DNA of 64,000 nt, taken from NCBI RefSeq assembly GCF_024170005.1, contig NZ_JALJXJ010000024.1:31448-95447 (forward strand). Reading direction: 5' to 3'. The DNA is from Azospirillum lipoferum. GTDB taxonomy: Bacteria; Pseudomonadota; Alphaproteobacteria; Azospirillales; Azospirillaceae. The notes under the pieces are model-generated. The model made no database searches. It was given only the letters and a program-made list of their open reading frames with translations, and had not been told where the DNA came from. A program made the translations under genes and the position numbers. Each line of letters starts with the position of its first letter. Positions within the stretch are counted from its first letter, which is position 1. Shown here piece by piece: positions 34,872-44,574 of this stretch.

Positions 34872-37160
34872 ATGCCAACCGTCCACGTCTTCGCCAGCGG
34901 CCCGCGCCTGAAGGACGGCCAGACCGTCACCGTCGCATCCTGCCGCAGCAGCCAGATCGCGGAAGCGCTCCTGGCCGTGAAGCTCGACGCGACCATGTCA
35001 GCCCCGCCGGCCGCCAGCGAACGGGACGCTTCAAGATGGGACGGGGCGGGCGAGATGCAGACCGCCGTTCTGCGCGACCATCGCCCCGGTGCCGCGGTGT
35101 GGCTGACACCCGAGCAGTTCGCCCTGCCACCTCACGCCCTGCCGCTGGTCCGCAAATTCTGCGACGTGGCGGGCATGGACGCCGTGGGCGGCGGACTGGA
35201 TGCGGCACGGGCCGCCTGGAAAAGGGCGGAGGCCGCCGGCGGCTTCATCCTGGACGCCGCGCAGGCCGATCTGGCCCATGCCGTCCTGCCGACCGGCACA
35301 CCCCTTCTCCACCTGCCGGCCGATTGTCCGGCGGCCTTGCGGATGGACCGCGCGGCAAAGCCCCGCACCGTCCTGGTGATGGGCGACCTTGCTCTTCTGG
35401 CTCCGCAGGCGCAGGCCTTCGGAACGCTAACCGGCGCGCTGATGCAGGCCGGGCTCTCCGTCGCCCTGGTGCACCTGCCCTTCCGCTCCGCCACCCAGCC
35501 GCCCGACCTGCTGCCGGCGCACACGCAGGTTCTGGCCGCCCCCGTGCCGGAGACGCTCAGACAACTGCTGCGCGAAGCCGCGGTGACGATCGACCCCTTC
35601 CATACCTGCGGCGAGCCTTATCTGGCGACCGCGATGCGGCACGCCATCTGCGCCCGCAACAGCATCGGGCTGATGTCCTGGACCGGCGAGGAGGACAGCG
35701 CGTCCATCCTGCGCGACCTGACTGCCCGGCAGGTCGCCCTGTCGATCCCACAGAAGCCATCGGATGGCGTGCCTGCCCTGCGCGCGCTGACCAAGCCGCC
35801 GCCCGGCCGCCCCGCCGCTCTCTCCGCCGGACCGGATATGGGAAGCGTTCTGCTGGTGGCCGGCGGCGAAGCCGGCCGGCGGCGGGTGGACGCGCTGCTT
35901 CCTCTGTTCGCGTCGCTGATCCGCCGCGGACGGCTGGATGGCCTGACGGTGGTGCAGGAAGCGGCAGAGATCGAGACCCCGGCGGTCGAGCGTTATGGCA
36001 AACCCTCGTCCGGCAACCTCTATGACGCGGTCCTGGTCTGCGGCATCCCCAGCCGTTCCATGATGGAAGCGATCCTGCTGACGACGGAACGGCGAGGACT
36101 GCATCTGGAAGGGACGGCAGGCGGGACAGGAAGCGCTCTGCGCCGCCTGATGGGGGGGCAGACGACCCTGTGCGCCTCATTCCCGGGGTTGTTGAACCGG
36201 ATGGATCCTGGCCGGCAGGGCATCCTGTTGCCGCCGGCCCTCGATCTGCTCGGCGCTGCGCCGGCCCCGGCCGGCCGGCCCGTCGCCATGGTCATGGACG
36301 CCACCGCCGGACTGCCTCTCGCCACGTCGAAGGGGCCGGTCCTGACCGCCATCGCCAAGGCGTCCGCACGCTACGGGCTGCCGCTTCTGTGGTTCGGCAC
36401 TCCCGACCCGGATTTCTTCCGCTTCATCCCGGATATCCGGATCCAGGCTGCGACGACGCGGCCGGCGATCCTGAATTCCCTACTGCAATGCGGGCCGCTG
36501 ATCGCCCTGGCTCCGGTCGATGACGGTGTGGAGTGCGACGGCACGCTTCCGGGCGACGAACGGATGATGCTGTTCGGCGCATCCGGCCATCGCGGCATCT
36601 ATTCCGCCTGCTCCGCCCACGCCGCCAGCACGCTGCCGGCCGGACTGCTGGTGCAGAACAGCGAGACCGCCTGGCTGGACGCCATCGGCCGCCTGCATGG
36701 TGCAACGGATATGGTCGGACTCCCGGACGTCGAGGCGATCCGGACGGAGCGGTCGACCGACCGCATCGCCGACCTCTGCCTGCTCGCGCTGCTGACGCGG
36801 ATCGGCCTGCCGACGCCTGCTTCGCTCGACGGGGTGCTGACCTATCGGCAGATCCACCGCGAAGCGGGCCGACGCCTGCCCTTCGACGAGGAAGCCTATC
36901 TGACGGCCAACCCGGATGTCCGCGGCGCCGTGCTGGCCGGGCATTTCCCCGACGGCTACAGCCATTTCGTGCAGTACGGCATGGCCGAAGGCCGCATGCC
37001 CGACTACGCTCCCCGCGACGATCCGTCCTTCTCAGAACTGGCCGAACAGGAGATCGCGGCGGGCCGCCGCCGGATGGCCGAGGCTCAGCGCCTGATCATG
37101 GATGTCGTCGGGCGGTTGCAGCAGGAAGAGAATGGCGACGGCGGCGGCTCCGGCAATTGA
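34872..37160 (+). CDS. Probable glycosyltransferase with C-terminal NPDV/EGR motif
   Basis: 762 residues; GAAGGAAG precedes the ATG. The central part has two GT-B-like Rossmann segments (TVLVMGDLALLAPQ, SVALVHLPFR; SVLLVAGGEAGRRRVDALLP) but no clear catalytic motif. The C-terminus carries a known short motif of surface-associated proteins: FDEEAYLTANPDVRGAV followed by HFVQYGMAEGRMP. It has no signal peptide. It lies 81 bp after the giant transferase with only a short direct repeat (TCTGACAGAAG) between them and ends just before a hairpin, so it is probably the last gene of the asnB unit. I can support a glycan-related role, not a reaction. Confidence 0.6.
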   Translation: MPTVHVFASGPRLKDGQTVTVASCRSSQIAEALLAVKLDATMSAPPAASERDASRWDGAGEMQTAVLRDHRPGAAVWLTPEQFALPPHALPLVRKFCDVAGMDAVGGGLDAARAAWKRAEAAGGFILDAAQADLAHAVLPTGTPLLHLPADCPAALRMDRAAKPRTVLVMGDLALLAPQAQAFGTLTGALMQAGLSVALVHLPFRSATQPPDLLPAHTQVLAAPVPETLRQLLREAAVTIDPFHTCGEPYLATAMRHAICARNSIGLMSWTGEEDSASILRDLTARQVALSIPQKPSDGVPALRALTKPPPGRPAALSAGPDMGSVLLVAGGEAGRRRVDALLPLFASLIRRGRLDGLTVVQEAAEIETPAVERYGKPSSGNLYDAVLVCGIPSRSMMEAILLTTERRGLHLEGTAGGTGSALRRLMGGQTTLCASFPGLLNRMDPGRQGILLPPALDLLGAAPAPAGRPVAMVMDATAGLPLATSKGPVLTAIAKASARYGLPLLWFGTPDPDFFRFIPDIRIQAATTRPAILNSLLQCGPLIALAPVDDGVECDGTLPGDERMMLFGASGHRGIYSACSAHAASTLPAGLLVQNSETAWLDAIGRLHGATDMVGLPDVEAIRTERSTDRIADLCLLALLTRIGLPTPASLDGVLTYRQIHREAGRRLPFDEEAYLTANPDVRGAVLAGHFPDGYSHFVQYGMAEGRMPDYAPRDDPSFSELAEQEIAAGRRRMAEAQRLIMDVVGRLQQEENGDGGGSGN

Positions 37161-37165
37161 CCGGA

Positions 37166-37202
37166 GCCTGACCGGCATCGGACTTTCCGGTGCCGGTCAG
37201 GC
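37166..37202. terminator. Hairpin between convergent genes
   Basis: 12-bp perfect arms GCCTGACCGGCA / TGCCGGTCAGGC around 13 nt that can add a few more pairs. It occupies the 48-bp gap between the stops of the genes ending at 37160 and 37209. No T-run, so probably a bidirectional stem terminator. Confidence 0.6.
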
Positions 37203-37208
37203 CCATAA

Positions 37209-38561
37209 TCAGGCCATCACCATCGATTTCGGGTTCTTCTTCCACTCTTCCATGATGAGCTGGGCCTTGTGGCGGTCGTCGCTGGTCAGCGCGTTGCCCA
37301 GTTCATGCGCCTTGGCTTCCAGCCCGTCGCGTTCGGCCCCGGGCTGGGTGCCGGCGGCGGCCATGATGGTCCAGACATAGGCCTGGATCGGGTTGTAGGC
37401 CTTGCCCGATTGGTCGGCATAGAGAGCGCCGAGGTTGGTCATGGCGCCGGTGTGGCCCTGCGCCGCGGCCTTGCGCAGCCAGTCCACCCCTTCCACCAGT
37501 TCGGGCCGGCCGCCCCAGCCATGGATCAGCATCAGGCCCAGATTGACCTGGGCACCGACATTGCCCTGCGTCGCCGCCTTGCGGTACCAGACCGCCGCCT
37601 CGGCATGGTCGGGCTGGCCGGCCAGTCCGTTGGAGTGGATCAAGCCCAGGTTGAACTGCGCGTTGACGTTGCCCTTCTCCGCCGACAGGCGGCACCATTT
37701 CAGGGTTTCGCGGTAATCCTTCGGCACCCCGTGGCCACGGGCATAGAGCAGGCCCAGATTGACCTGGGCCACCGGATGGCCCTGCTCCGCCGCCTGGCGG
37801 TAGAAACCGGCGGCGCGGACCGGATCGGCCTCCACCCCGGTGCCGTGCTCGTAGATGATGGCGAGCGCCAGCTGGGAGTTGGCATAACCCTGTTCGGCCG
37901 CACGGCCGTACCAGACGATCGCCTGATTGATGTCGCGCTCCACCCCCTGCCCATTGGCGTAGAAGGAGGCGAGGGCATGCTGGGCCACCGCATAGCCGTT
38001 TTCGGCGGAACGGCGATACCAGTCGGCGGCGACGACAAGGTCCTGCGGCACCCCCTGCCCGAAGGCATGGAGCAGCCCCATGTGGTGCTGCGCCTCGGCA
38101 TGGCCGGCCTCGGCGGCCATGTGGTACCAGTGCAGGGCCTGGGCGATGTCCGGCGCGATCCCCAACCCGTTGGGATAGAGCAGGGCAAGGTTCGCCTCGG
38201 CCGTCGGCGGGCTGGCCTTGGACACGGTCTTGTACCAGCGCACCGGCAGGGCATTGTCCTGCGCCGCCCCTTCGCCGTTGGCGTAGCACAGGGCGAGCGA
38301 GAACTGCGCCTCGGTGTGGCCCTGCTCGGCCGCCTTGCGGAACCAGTGGGCGGCGTCGCCGAAATCGCGCACCACCCCCTGGCCGCGGGCATAGAGCTGC
38401 CCCATGCGGAACTGCGCCTCGGCATGGCCGCGTTCGGCCAGCGGCATCCAGTTGGCCACGGCACCGGCATAATCCTCCGCCTCGAAGGCGGCCAGACCAT
38501 GCTGGAAGTCCGGCTTGCGGAAACTGGTGGATTTGTTTCGCTTCAGCAGTTTGCCGAACAC
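37209..38561 (-). CDS. Sel1-repeat protein of the type I secretion operon
   Basis: 450 residues made almost entirely of Sel1/TPR-like repeats (about 36 residues each, roughly eleven copies) with the pattern A-x-x-G-x-x-x-A-Q-x-x-L-G-x-x-Y-x-x-G-x-G-V, for example HAEAQFRMGQLYARGQGV and HPVAQVNLGLLYARGHGV. No signal peptide or membrane segment, so cytosolic as read. The start is 3 nt after the HlyD stop, so the two are cotranslated. Sel1 proteins are protein-protein adaptors; here it may help substrate delivery or regulate the exporter. It ends in MVMA before the hairpin at 37166. Confidence 0.85.
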   Translation of the reverse strand: MFGKLLKRNKSTSFRKPDFQHGLAAFEAEDYAGAVANWMPLAERGHAEAQFRMGQLYARGQGVVRDFGDAAHWFRKAAEQGHTEAQFSLALCYANGEGAAQDNALPVRWYKTVSKASPPTAEANLALLYPNGLGIAPDIAQALHWYHMAAEAGHAEAQHHMGLLHAFGQGVPQDLVVAADWYRRSAENGYAVAQHALASFYANGQGVERDINQAIVWYGRAAEQGYANSQLALAIIYEHGTGVEADPVRAAGFYRQAAEQGHPVAQVNLGLLYARGHGVPKDYRETLKWCRLSAEKGNVNAQFNLGLIHSNGLAGQPDHAEAAVWYRKAATQGNVGAQVNLGLMLIHGWGGRPELVEGVDWLRKAAAQGHTGAMTNLGALYADQSGKAYNPIQAYVWTIMAAAGTQPGAERDGLEAKAHELGNALTSDDRHKAQLIMEEWKKNPKSMVMA

Positions 38562-38563
38562 AA

Positions 38564-39997
38564 TCAGGGCTCCCGCAGGCTTTCGTCGAACCCGCGCAGG
38601 ATGGGGCGCAGGAAATAGGTGATGATCCGGCGTTCGCCGACCTTGATGTCGGCCGTCAGCGGCATGCCGGGGATCAGGCGGAAGTTGGAGGGCACATTGT
38701 CCAGGGTGGTGGTCAGCAGCTTGACCCGCGCCCGGTAGAAGAGGAGGCCGTTCCCGTTGTCCTTGCTGGAGAAGGAGTCCTCGCTGATCGTCGCCAGCTC
38801 TCCTTCCAGCGAGCCATGCTGCATGTAGGGATAGGCATCAAGCTTGACGCGCACCTTGTCGCCGACCTGGACGAAGGCGAGGTCGCGGGCGTCGATGTTG
38901 GCTTCGACCTCCAGGGGCGCTCCGACCGGCACCAGGGTGAAGAGCGGTTCGGCTTCCTTGGCGATGGAACCGGGGGTGGCCTTGGGCGAGACCTCCAGCA
39001 CGATGGCATCGACCGGCGCGTCCAGCTGGACCAGCGCCTGGCGCTTGCGCGCCTTGGTCAGCTGCTCGCGCAGCGCCTCGCGCTCGTTGCGCTGGGTGGT
39101 CAGCTCCTCGATGATCTTGCCGTTCCACTGCTGGATGAAAACGTCGCGCTCCGCCAGCTGGGCCTGCAGATCATGGCGGTTGCCCTGCAGCTCGTTCTGG
39201 TTCAGGACCAGATTGCGCTCGATGTCGATGCGGTCGCTGGTCGCCTGCAGCAGGTTCAGCTTGCTGCCGACCTGCGTCGCCAGCAGCGAGGAGCGCATGT
39301 TCTCGATCTCCCGCACCACCTTCAGCCGCTCGTTCAGGTGCAGGCGGTCCATCTCGTACTTGGCGACGTTGGACTGCAGGCGGGCGAGCTTCTCCTCGTA
39401 ATTCTGCATCTGCGACTGGTACTGCGCCTGGCGCTCGCGCCACAGCGCCTGCTGCAGCGTGCTGTAGCCATAGCGGTCCGCGGTCGGCACGAAGGGCTTG
39501 CCGTCATGCTCGGCCTCCAGCCGGGCGATCAGCGCATCGGCATTGGCGAGGCGGGATTCCAGCTGCAGGACGTCGGCCTGGGTGAAGGTCGGGTCCAGAG
39601 TCGCCAGCACCTGCCCCTGATGCACGACGTCGCCGGCACGGACGAGGACCTGCTTGATCGCCGCCATCTCCAGCGGCTGGACCATCACGTTGGGCTCGGT
39701 CGAGATGATCTTGCCCTGGGAGGCGACGATCTTGTCCAGGTAAGACAGCGACGCCCAGAGGATGCCGGCGATGACGAGCAGCGCCAGCAGATGCAGCGTG
39801 ATGCGCGCCAGGAAGGGATCCGGCGCGTTCTGGATCGCCTCCGTATCCTTCTGGAAGGCGCCGATCGCCGCCTTTCCACGCGCCTTGGACCGCTTGTCCA
39901 GCGGTTGCGCCGGCCCCTGCGGCATCAGGTCGTTGGCGGGAACGCGGGCCGTCTCGATTTTCGCAAGCTTCTGTGCGGTCGGCTTCTGTGCGGACAC
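38564..39997 (-). CDS. HlyD-family periplasmic adaptor (type I secretion)
   Basis: 477 residues, usual for HlyD/PrtE adaptors. Cytosolic N-terminus of about 65 residues, one transmembrane segment (about 67-86; HLLALLVIAGILWASL), then a lipoyl/barrel hybrid domain (VMVQPLEMAAIKQVLVRAGD), a long coiled coil (about 150-330) and the returning barrel (VDAIVLEVSPKATPGS, YRARVKLL). The C-terminus matches HlyD (GMPLTADIKVGERRIITYFLRP). It bridges the ABC exporter and an outer-membrane TolC-type channel, which is not in the window. It lies 10 bp after the HlyB-like gene. Confidence 0.93.
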   Translation of the reverse strand: MSAQKPTAQKLAKIETARVPANDLMPQGPAQPLDKRSKARGKAAIGAFQKDTEAIQNAPDPFLARITLHLLALLVIAGILWASLSYLDKIVASQGKIISTEPNVMVQPLEMAAIKQVLVRAGDVVHQGQVLATLDPTFTQADVLQLESRLANADALIARLEAEHDGKPFVPTADRYGYSTLQQALWRERQAQYQSQMQNYEEKLARLQSNVAKYEMDRLHLNERLKVVREIENMRSSLLATQVGSKLNLLQATSDRIDIERNLVLNQNELQGNRHDLQAQLAERDVFIQQWNGKIIEELTTQRNEREALREQLTKARKRQALVQLDAPVDAIVLEVSPKATPGSIAKEAEPLFTLVPVGAPLEVEANIDARDLAFVQVGDKVRVKLDAYPYMQHGSLEGELATISEDSFSSKDNGNGLLFYRARVKLLTTTLDNVPSNFRLIPGMPLTADIKVGERRIITYFLRPILRGFDESLREP

Positions 39998-40007
39998 GGG
40001 CGCGCTC

Positions 40008-42164
40008 CTAGATATGCCGGTTCTGCTGGTGCCAGAGATGCTGATAGATGTCGCAGCGCTTCAGCAGTTCGTCATGCTTGCCGCTGTCCACGACCTTGCC
40101 GCGGTCCATCACCAGGATGGTGTCGGACGGCACCAGCGACGACAGGCGGTGCGAGATGATGATGACGGTACGGCCACGGGCGATGTTCATCAGGTTGGCC
40201 TGGACGATGGCCTCGCTCTCGGCGTCGAGGGCCGAAGTCGCCTCATCCATGATCAGGATCTTCGGGTTGGTCAGCAGGGCGCGGGCGATGGCGAGACGCT
40301 GGCGCTGACCGCCGGACAGGTTGGACGAGCCTTCCTCCAGCATGGTGTCCAGGCCCTTGGGCAGCCGCTCCACGAACTCGTCGGCGCCGGCCAGATGGAT
40401 CACCCTCAGGATCTCCTCGGTCGTCGCCCCCGGCTTGGCGGCGGAGACGTTCTCGCGGATGGTGCCGGTGAACAGGAAATTGTCCTGCAGAACGACGCCG
40501 ATCGAGGCGCGCAGGTGATCCAGGTCATATTCGCGCAGATCCCGGCCATCGATGCGGATCAGGCCTTCCTGCGCCCGGTGCAGGCCCTGCAACAGCCTGG
40601 TCACGGTGGTCTTGCCCGAACCGCTGCGGCCCATGACGCCGAGGATGGTGCCTTCGGCGGCGTTGAAGGACACTCCATCGAGCGCCGGCGGGGACGAGGG
40701 GGCGTAGCGGAAGCGCACCTCCTGGAACTCCACCGTGCCGCGGAGCGGCGTGCGCAGGCCGCGGCCGGTGCGTCCCTCTTCCGGTGCGTGGTTCATGATC
40801 CTGCCCAGCATCTGGACCGACAGCGACACTTCCTGGAACTGCTGCACCAGCTGGGCCATCTGCAGCAGCGGCTGGGTGACGCGGCCGGCCAGGATGTAGA
40901 AGGCGATGAGCGCGCCCATCATCAGGTCGCCGTTCAGCGCCAGATAGGTGCCAAGGCCGAGCAGGCAGGCCATCATCAGCTGGTTCAGCGGCTGGGCCAC
41001 CGTCTGGCCGATGATCATGATGCGGCCGACGTCGAAGCGCTGTTCGGCGGCCTGGGCGACGCGGTGGTCCCACTCCAGCTTCTGACGGCTGTCGAGCGCC
41101 AGCGACTTCACCGTGCGCATGCCGTGGATGTTCTCGATCAGGAAGGACTGCTGGCGGATTTCCGCGTTGTACAGATCCTTCAGCCGGCCTTTGATCAGCG
41201 GGATCATGATGCCGATGTTGATCGCCATCAGCAGCGAGAACACCAGGACCAGGAAGGTCAGCGGCACGCTGTACATGAACATGATCGGCAGGAAGACGAC
41301 CAGCGAGACCGTGTCCAGCAGCGTCATGAAGAGCTGGCCGGTCAGGAAGTTGCGGATGCGCTCGGCCTGCTGGAAGCTCTTGACGATCTCGCCCGACGAC
41401 ACCTGCTCGAAATAATGCATCGGCAGGCCGACGAGCTTGTTGAAGACCTGAACGTTCATCTTCGCGTCGATCTTCTTCGTCGCGTAGAGCATCAGGTACT
41501 GGCGCAGATAGGAGAAGGCGGCCTCGAACAGGATGACGCCGATCATGCCGATCATCAGCACGCCGAGCGTGCCCATGCTGCGGTGGACCAGCACGCGGTC
41601 GACCACCAGCTGGAAGAAGATCGGCACGGCAAGCGCAAACAGGCTCATCAGGATCGCGGCGATGCCGATGTCACGGAAGATGCGGCGGTGGCGCAGGATC
41701 TCCACCAGGAACCACTTCAGGCCGAAGGGCTGCTCGGTGTCGGTCAGGCCGTAGTCGCGCTTCAGCAGCACCACCTCGCCGGCCCAGGCCTGGCTCAGGC
41801 GGATGCGGTCGACCGGCAGGATCAGTTCCTGCCCGGCCAGCGGGTCCTGCAGGATGGCGACGTCGGTGTCGCCCTGCTTGCCGAAGCCGACCACCACCAT
41901 CGAATTGCCGTTGCGCAGGCGCAGGATGGCGGGAAAGGCATCGTGAAGTTTGCCCAGATCGTCCCAGTCCAGCGTCGTCGCCTCGGCCTTCAGGCCGATC
42001 GACTTGGCGACGCGCAGCAGGCGCGCGGTGTCCAGCTCCTCGTTCCCGATGACGTTGCTGTGCTGAAGCCGCTCGGCCGAAACGTCGAGGCCACGCTGAC
42101 GCGCGACGACAGCCAGGGAATGCAGCCCGGTGTGGGCGCAGGGGACTTCCGCAGCGAGGGTCAT
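40008..42164 (-). CDS. HlyB-family ABC exporter with inactive C39-like domain
   Basis: 718 residues from ATG 42164; a longer form from ATG 42245 has a stronger ribosome site (AAGGAG) but adds sequence not found in the family. N-terminal peptidase-C39-like domain with His where bacteriocin exporters have the catalytic Cys (PCAHTGLHSLAVVA), so non-proteolytic as in HlyB. Six predicted membrane helices (about 160-430), then an ABC ATPase with Walker A GRSGSGKTT, signature LSGGQRQR, Walker B ILIMDEATSALD and the H-loop His in IIISHRLSSL. It would export an unfolded substrate with an uncleaved C-terminal signal. First gene of the T1SS operon. Confidence 0.93.
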   Translation of the reverse strand: MTLAAEVPCAHTGLHSLAVVARQRGLDVSAERLQHSNVIGNEELDTARLLRVAKSIGLKAEATTLDWDDLGKLHDAFPAILRLRNGNSMVVVGFGKQGDTDVAILQDPLAGQELILPVDRIRLSQAWAGEVVLLKRDYGLTDTEQPFGLKWFLVEILRHRRIFRDIGIAAILMSLFALAVPIFFQLVVDRVLVHRSMGTLGVLMIGMIGVILFEAAFSYLRQYLMLYATKKIDAKMNVQVFNKLVGLPMHYFEQVSSGEIVKSFQQAERIRNFLTGQLFMTLLDTVSLVVFLPIMFMYSVPLTFLVLVFSLLMAINIGIMIPLIKGRLKDLYNAEIRQQSFLIENIHGMRTVKSLALDSRQKLEWDHRVAQAAEQRFDVGRIMIIGQTVAQPLNQLMMACLLGLGTYLALNGDLMMGALIAFYILAGRVTQPLLQMAQLVQQFQEVSLSVQMLGRIMNHAPEEGRTGRGLRTPLRGTVEFQEVRFRYAPSSPPALDGVSFNAAEGTILGVMGRSGSGKTTVTRLLQGLHRAQEGLIRIDGRDLREYDLDHLRASIGVVLQDNFLFTGTIRENVSAAKPGATTEEILRVIHLAGADEFVERLPKGLDTMLEEGSSNLSGGQRQRLAIARALLTNPKILIMDEATSALDAESEAIVQANLMNIARGRTVIIISHRLSSLVPSDTILVMDRGKVVDSGKHDELLKRCDIYQHLWHQQNRHI

Positions 42165-42526
42165 GGGAACCGCCGTGAAAAATGTGGAATGCGTCGCGAA
42201 AGCAAGGTCTTCATACCGTTCGGTCACCCGGTTTCGATCGACCATGCGCTCCTTGGGCCCAGGGCGCGACGAAGCGCGTAGAGTCCGCCACTTGCGGACG
42301 ATGTATAGCCACGCGATTCCGCTGGAATAGCAGAAGTGGCCCAACAGCGGCAAGCCATCTGTCCCAGGGCGCATCCGCCATCCATCATATGTCTCCACCC
42401 CATGTGGCCGTTGCGGCACATCCGTCCGGAGACGAGATGCCGCTTGCGGACAGTGCATGGTCATTGCTATCGACCGGCAGGACGGCTCTTCTGCCGACGA
42501 AGACTTAACGCCAAGCGGTCAGCCCG
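42165..42526. promoter_or_regulatory. Divergent region between exporter and GT41 genes
   Basis: 362 bp carrying regulatory sequence for both directions, but no clear promoter pair, hairpin or gene. Part of it (to 42245) may be coding if the exporter starts at the upstream ATG. Confidence 0.3.
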
Positions 42527-44491
42527 ATGAAAAAGCCTTCACGCAAGCAGGCCAAGGCCAAACGCCCCGCCATTCCGGCTCCCTCCCCCCGGAGTGCTCT
42601 CCCGGCGGCTTCGGCGGCGGACGCCGGCTTCACCCGCGCCCTGATCCTGCACCGGGAAGGCCGGACGGCAGAGGCGGAGGCCGGATACCGCGCCGTGCTG
42701 GCCGCCGATCCAGGCCACACCAACGCCAACAACAACCTCGCCATCATCCTGCGCGCCCGCGGCGACTGGGAGGAGGCGCTGGGCTGCTACCGCCAAGCGC
42801 TCGCCCGCAACGCGGCCGACCCCTTCGTCCACAGCAACCACGGCTGCCTGCTGCAGGACATGGGCCGGGCCGCGGAGGCGGAGGAGGCGCTGCGCACCGC
42901 CATCCGGCTGAAGCCCGACTATGCGGAGGCGCATTTCAACCTGGCCAACATCCTGCGCAACCGCGGCGACCGCGAAGGCGCCCGCGCCGCCTATGGCGAG
43001 GCGCTCCGCCTGAAACCGGACATGGCGGCGGCCCTGTGCAATCTGGGCGACCTGCACAAGGGGGCGGTCGAACTCGCACGCGCGGTGGACTGCTTCGTCG
43101 CCGCGCTGAAGGCGGACCCGAAATCGGCCGAGGCCTGGAACAACCTGGGCGAGACGCTGAAGGAGATGGGCCGCATCGATGAGGCGGTCGCCGTCTTCCA
43201 GAAGGGGCTGGAGGCGCACCCCACCCACGCCCTGATGCATTCCAACCTGCTGCTGGCCCTGCATTACACCCCGGCCGTCCCGCCCGAGACCATCTTCAAG
43301 GCCCATGTGGGATGGGCGCAGCGCCATGCCGATCCGCTGCTGCCGGCCGGCAAGCGCCACGCCAACCCGCGCGATCCCGAACGCCGCCTGCGCGTCGGCT
43401 ACGTCTCGCCCGATTTCTGCGCCCATTCCGTCGCCTTCTTTGCCGAGCCGCTGATCCGCGAGCATGACCGCGGGCGCTTCGAAGTGTTCTGCTACCATGC
43501 GTCCACGCGCTCGGACGTGGTCACCGAACGGCTGAAGGGGCTGGCCGACGGCTGGCGGTCGCTGGTCGGGGTGGACGATGCGCGCGCCGCGGCGCTGGTC
43601 GAGCAGGACGGCATCGACATCCTGGTCGACCTGACCGGCCACACCGCCAACAACCGGCTGACCCTGTTCGCCCGCAAGCCGGCGCCGGTGCAGGCGACGT
43701 GGCTGGGCTATCCCGACACCACCGGCATGCGCGCCATCGACTGGCGCTTCAGCGACGCCGTCGCCGAACCGCCGGGCGAGGCCGACCGGCTGAGCGCCGA
43801 GCGCATCGTCCGGCTGCCCAACGGCTTCCACAGCTACCGCCCGCCGCTGGACGTCGCCCCGCCGGCCGAACCGCCGTTCCGCGCCAACGGCCATGTCACC
43901 TTCGGCTCCTTCAACAACACCTCCAAGGTGACGGGGGAGGTGGTTCGCGTCTGGTCGGAGATCCTGAAGCGGGTTCCGAATTCCCGCCTGATCGTCAAGA
44001 GCGCCCAGATGGGCGACGAGGAGACACGCCGGCGCTATCTGAACACCTTCGTCCAGTACGGGATCGACGCCGGCCGCATCGAGCTTCTGGCCCGCATCGA
44101 CGCCGCCGACGGACACCTGCGCGCCTACGACCGCATCGACATCGGGCTCGACCCCTTCCCCTACAACGGCACCACCACCACCTGCGAAGCCCTGTGGATG
44201 GGCGTCCCGGTGGTGACGCTGGCCGGCGCCAACCATGTCGCCCGCGTCGGCGCCAGCCTGCTGACCCACTGCGGCCTGACCGAGCTGATCGCCGGCGATG
44301 AGGCAAGCTACATCGCCACCGCGGTCGCGCTTGCCGGCGATGCGGAGCGCTTGGGCGGGCTGCGCCGCACCATGCGCGACCGGCTGGACGCCTCCCCGCT
44401 GACCGACTACAGGGGCTTCGCCCGGGGAGTCGAGGCGGCCTACCGCGCCATGTGGCGCGACTGGGTGGCGCACGGAACCGCGTCGGCCTGA
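42527..44491 (+). CDS. TPR-GT41 (O-GlcNAc transferase-like) protein
   Basis: 654 residues. A basic, Ala/Pro-rich N-terminus (about 1-33) is followed by five or six TPRs (about 34-255), then a bacterial SPINDLY/OGT-type GT41 domain: RVGYVSPDFCAHSVAFF, ILVDLTGHTANNRL, PVQATWLGYPDTTG, ITFGSFNNTSKV-like strands and GLDPFPYNGTTTTCEALWMGVPVV as the UDP-sugar site. Such proteins glycosylate proteins or, in some bacteria, secreted adhesins. It lies next to a type I secretion operon, which makes a secreted acceptor a reasonable idea. The weak ribosome site leaves small doubt on the exact start. Confidence 0.9.
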   Translation: MKKPSRKQAKAKRPAIPAPSPRSALPAASAADAGFTRALILHREGRTAEAEAGYRAVLAADPGHTNANNNLAIILRARGDWEEALGCYRQALARNAADPFVHSNHGCLLQDMGRAAEAEEALRTAIRLKPDYAEAHFNLANILRNRGDREGARAAYGEALRLKPDMAAALCNLGDLHKGAVELARAVDCFVAALKADPKSAEAWNNLGETLKEMGRIDEAVAVFQKGLEAHPTHALMHSNLLLALHYTPAVPPETIFKAHVGWAQRHADPLLPAGKRHANPRDPERRLRVGYVSPDFCAHSVAFFAEPLIREHDRGRFEVFCYHASTRSDVVTERLKGLADGWRSLVGVDDARAAALVEQDGIDILVDLTGHTANNRLTLFARKPAPVQATWLGYPDTTGMRAIDWRFSDAVAEPPGEADRLSAERIVRLPNGFHSYRPPLDVAPPAEPPFRANGHVTFGSFNNTSKVTGEVVRVWSEILKRVPNSRLIVKSAQMGDEETRRRYLNTFVQYGIDAGRIELLARIDAADGHLRAYDRIDIGLDPFPYNGTTTTCEALWMGVPVVTLAGANHVARVGASLLTHCGLTELIAGDEASYIATAVALAGDAERLGGLRRTMRDRLDASPLTDYRGFARGVEAAYRAMWRDWVAHGTASA

Positions 44492-44574
44492 TCGGCCGGG
44501 ATGCATTGCCGGCACAGTCCGCAACCGGTATGAAGGGCATCCCGACAAACGCCCGCCTTTTACGGGAGCCCTTC

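Noticed and set aside
37269..40159. Two long plus-strand frames across the secretion operon
   Set aside because: The minus strand encodes clear Sel1, HlyD and HlyB families; the plus frames are complementary shadows.
42164..42464. 818-codon version of the HlyB-like exporter
   Set aside because: The extra N-terminal 100 residues do not resemble the family and run through the divergent promoter region; the C39-like domain begins just after ATG 42164.
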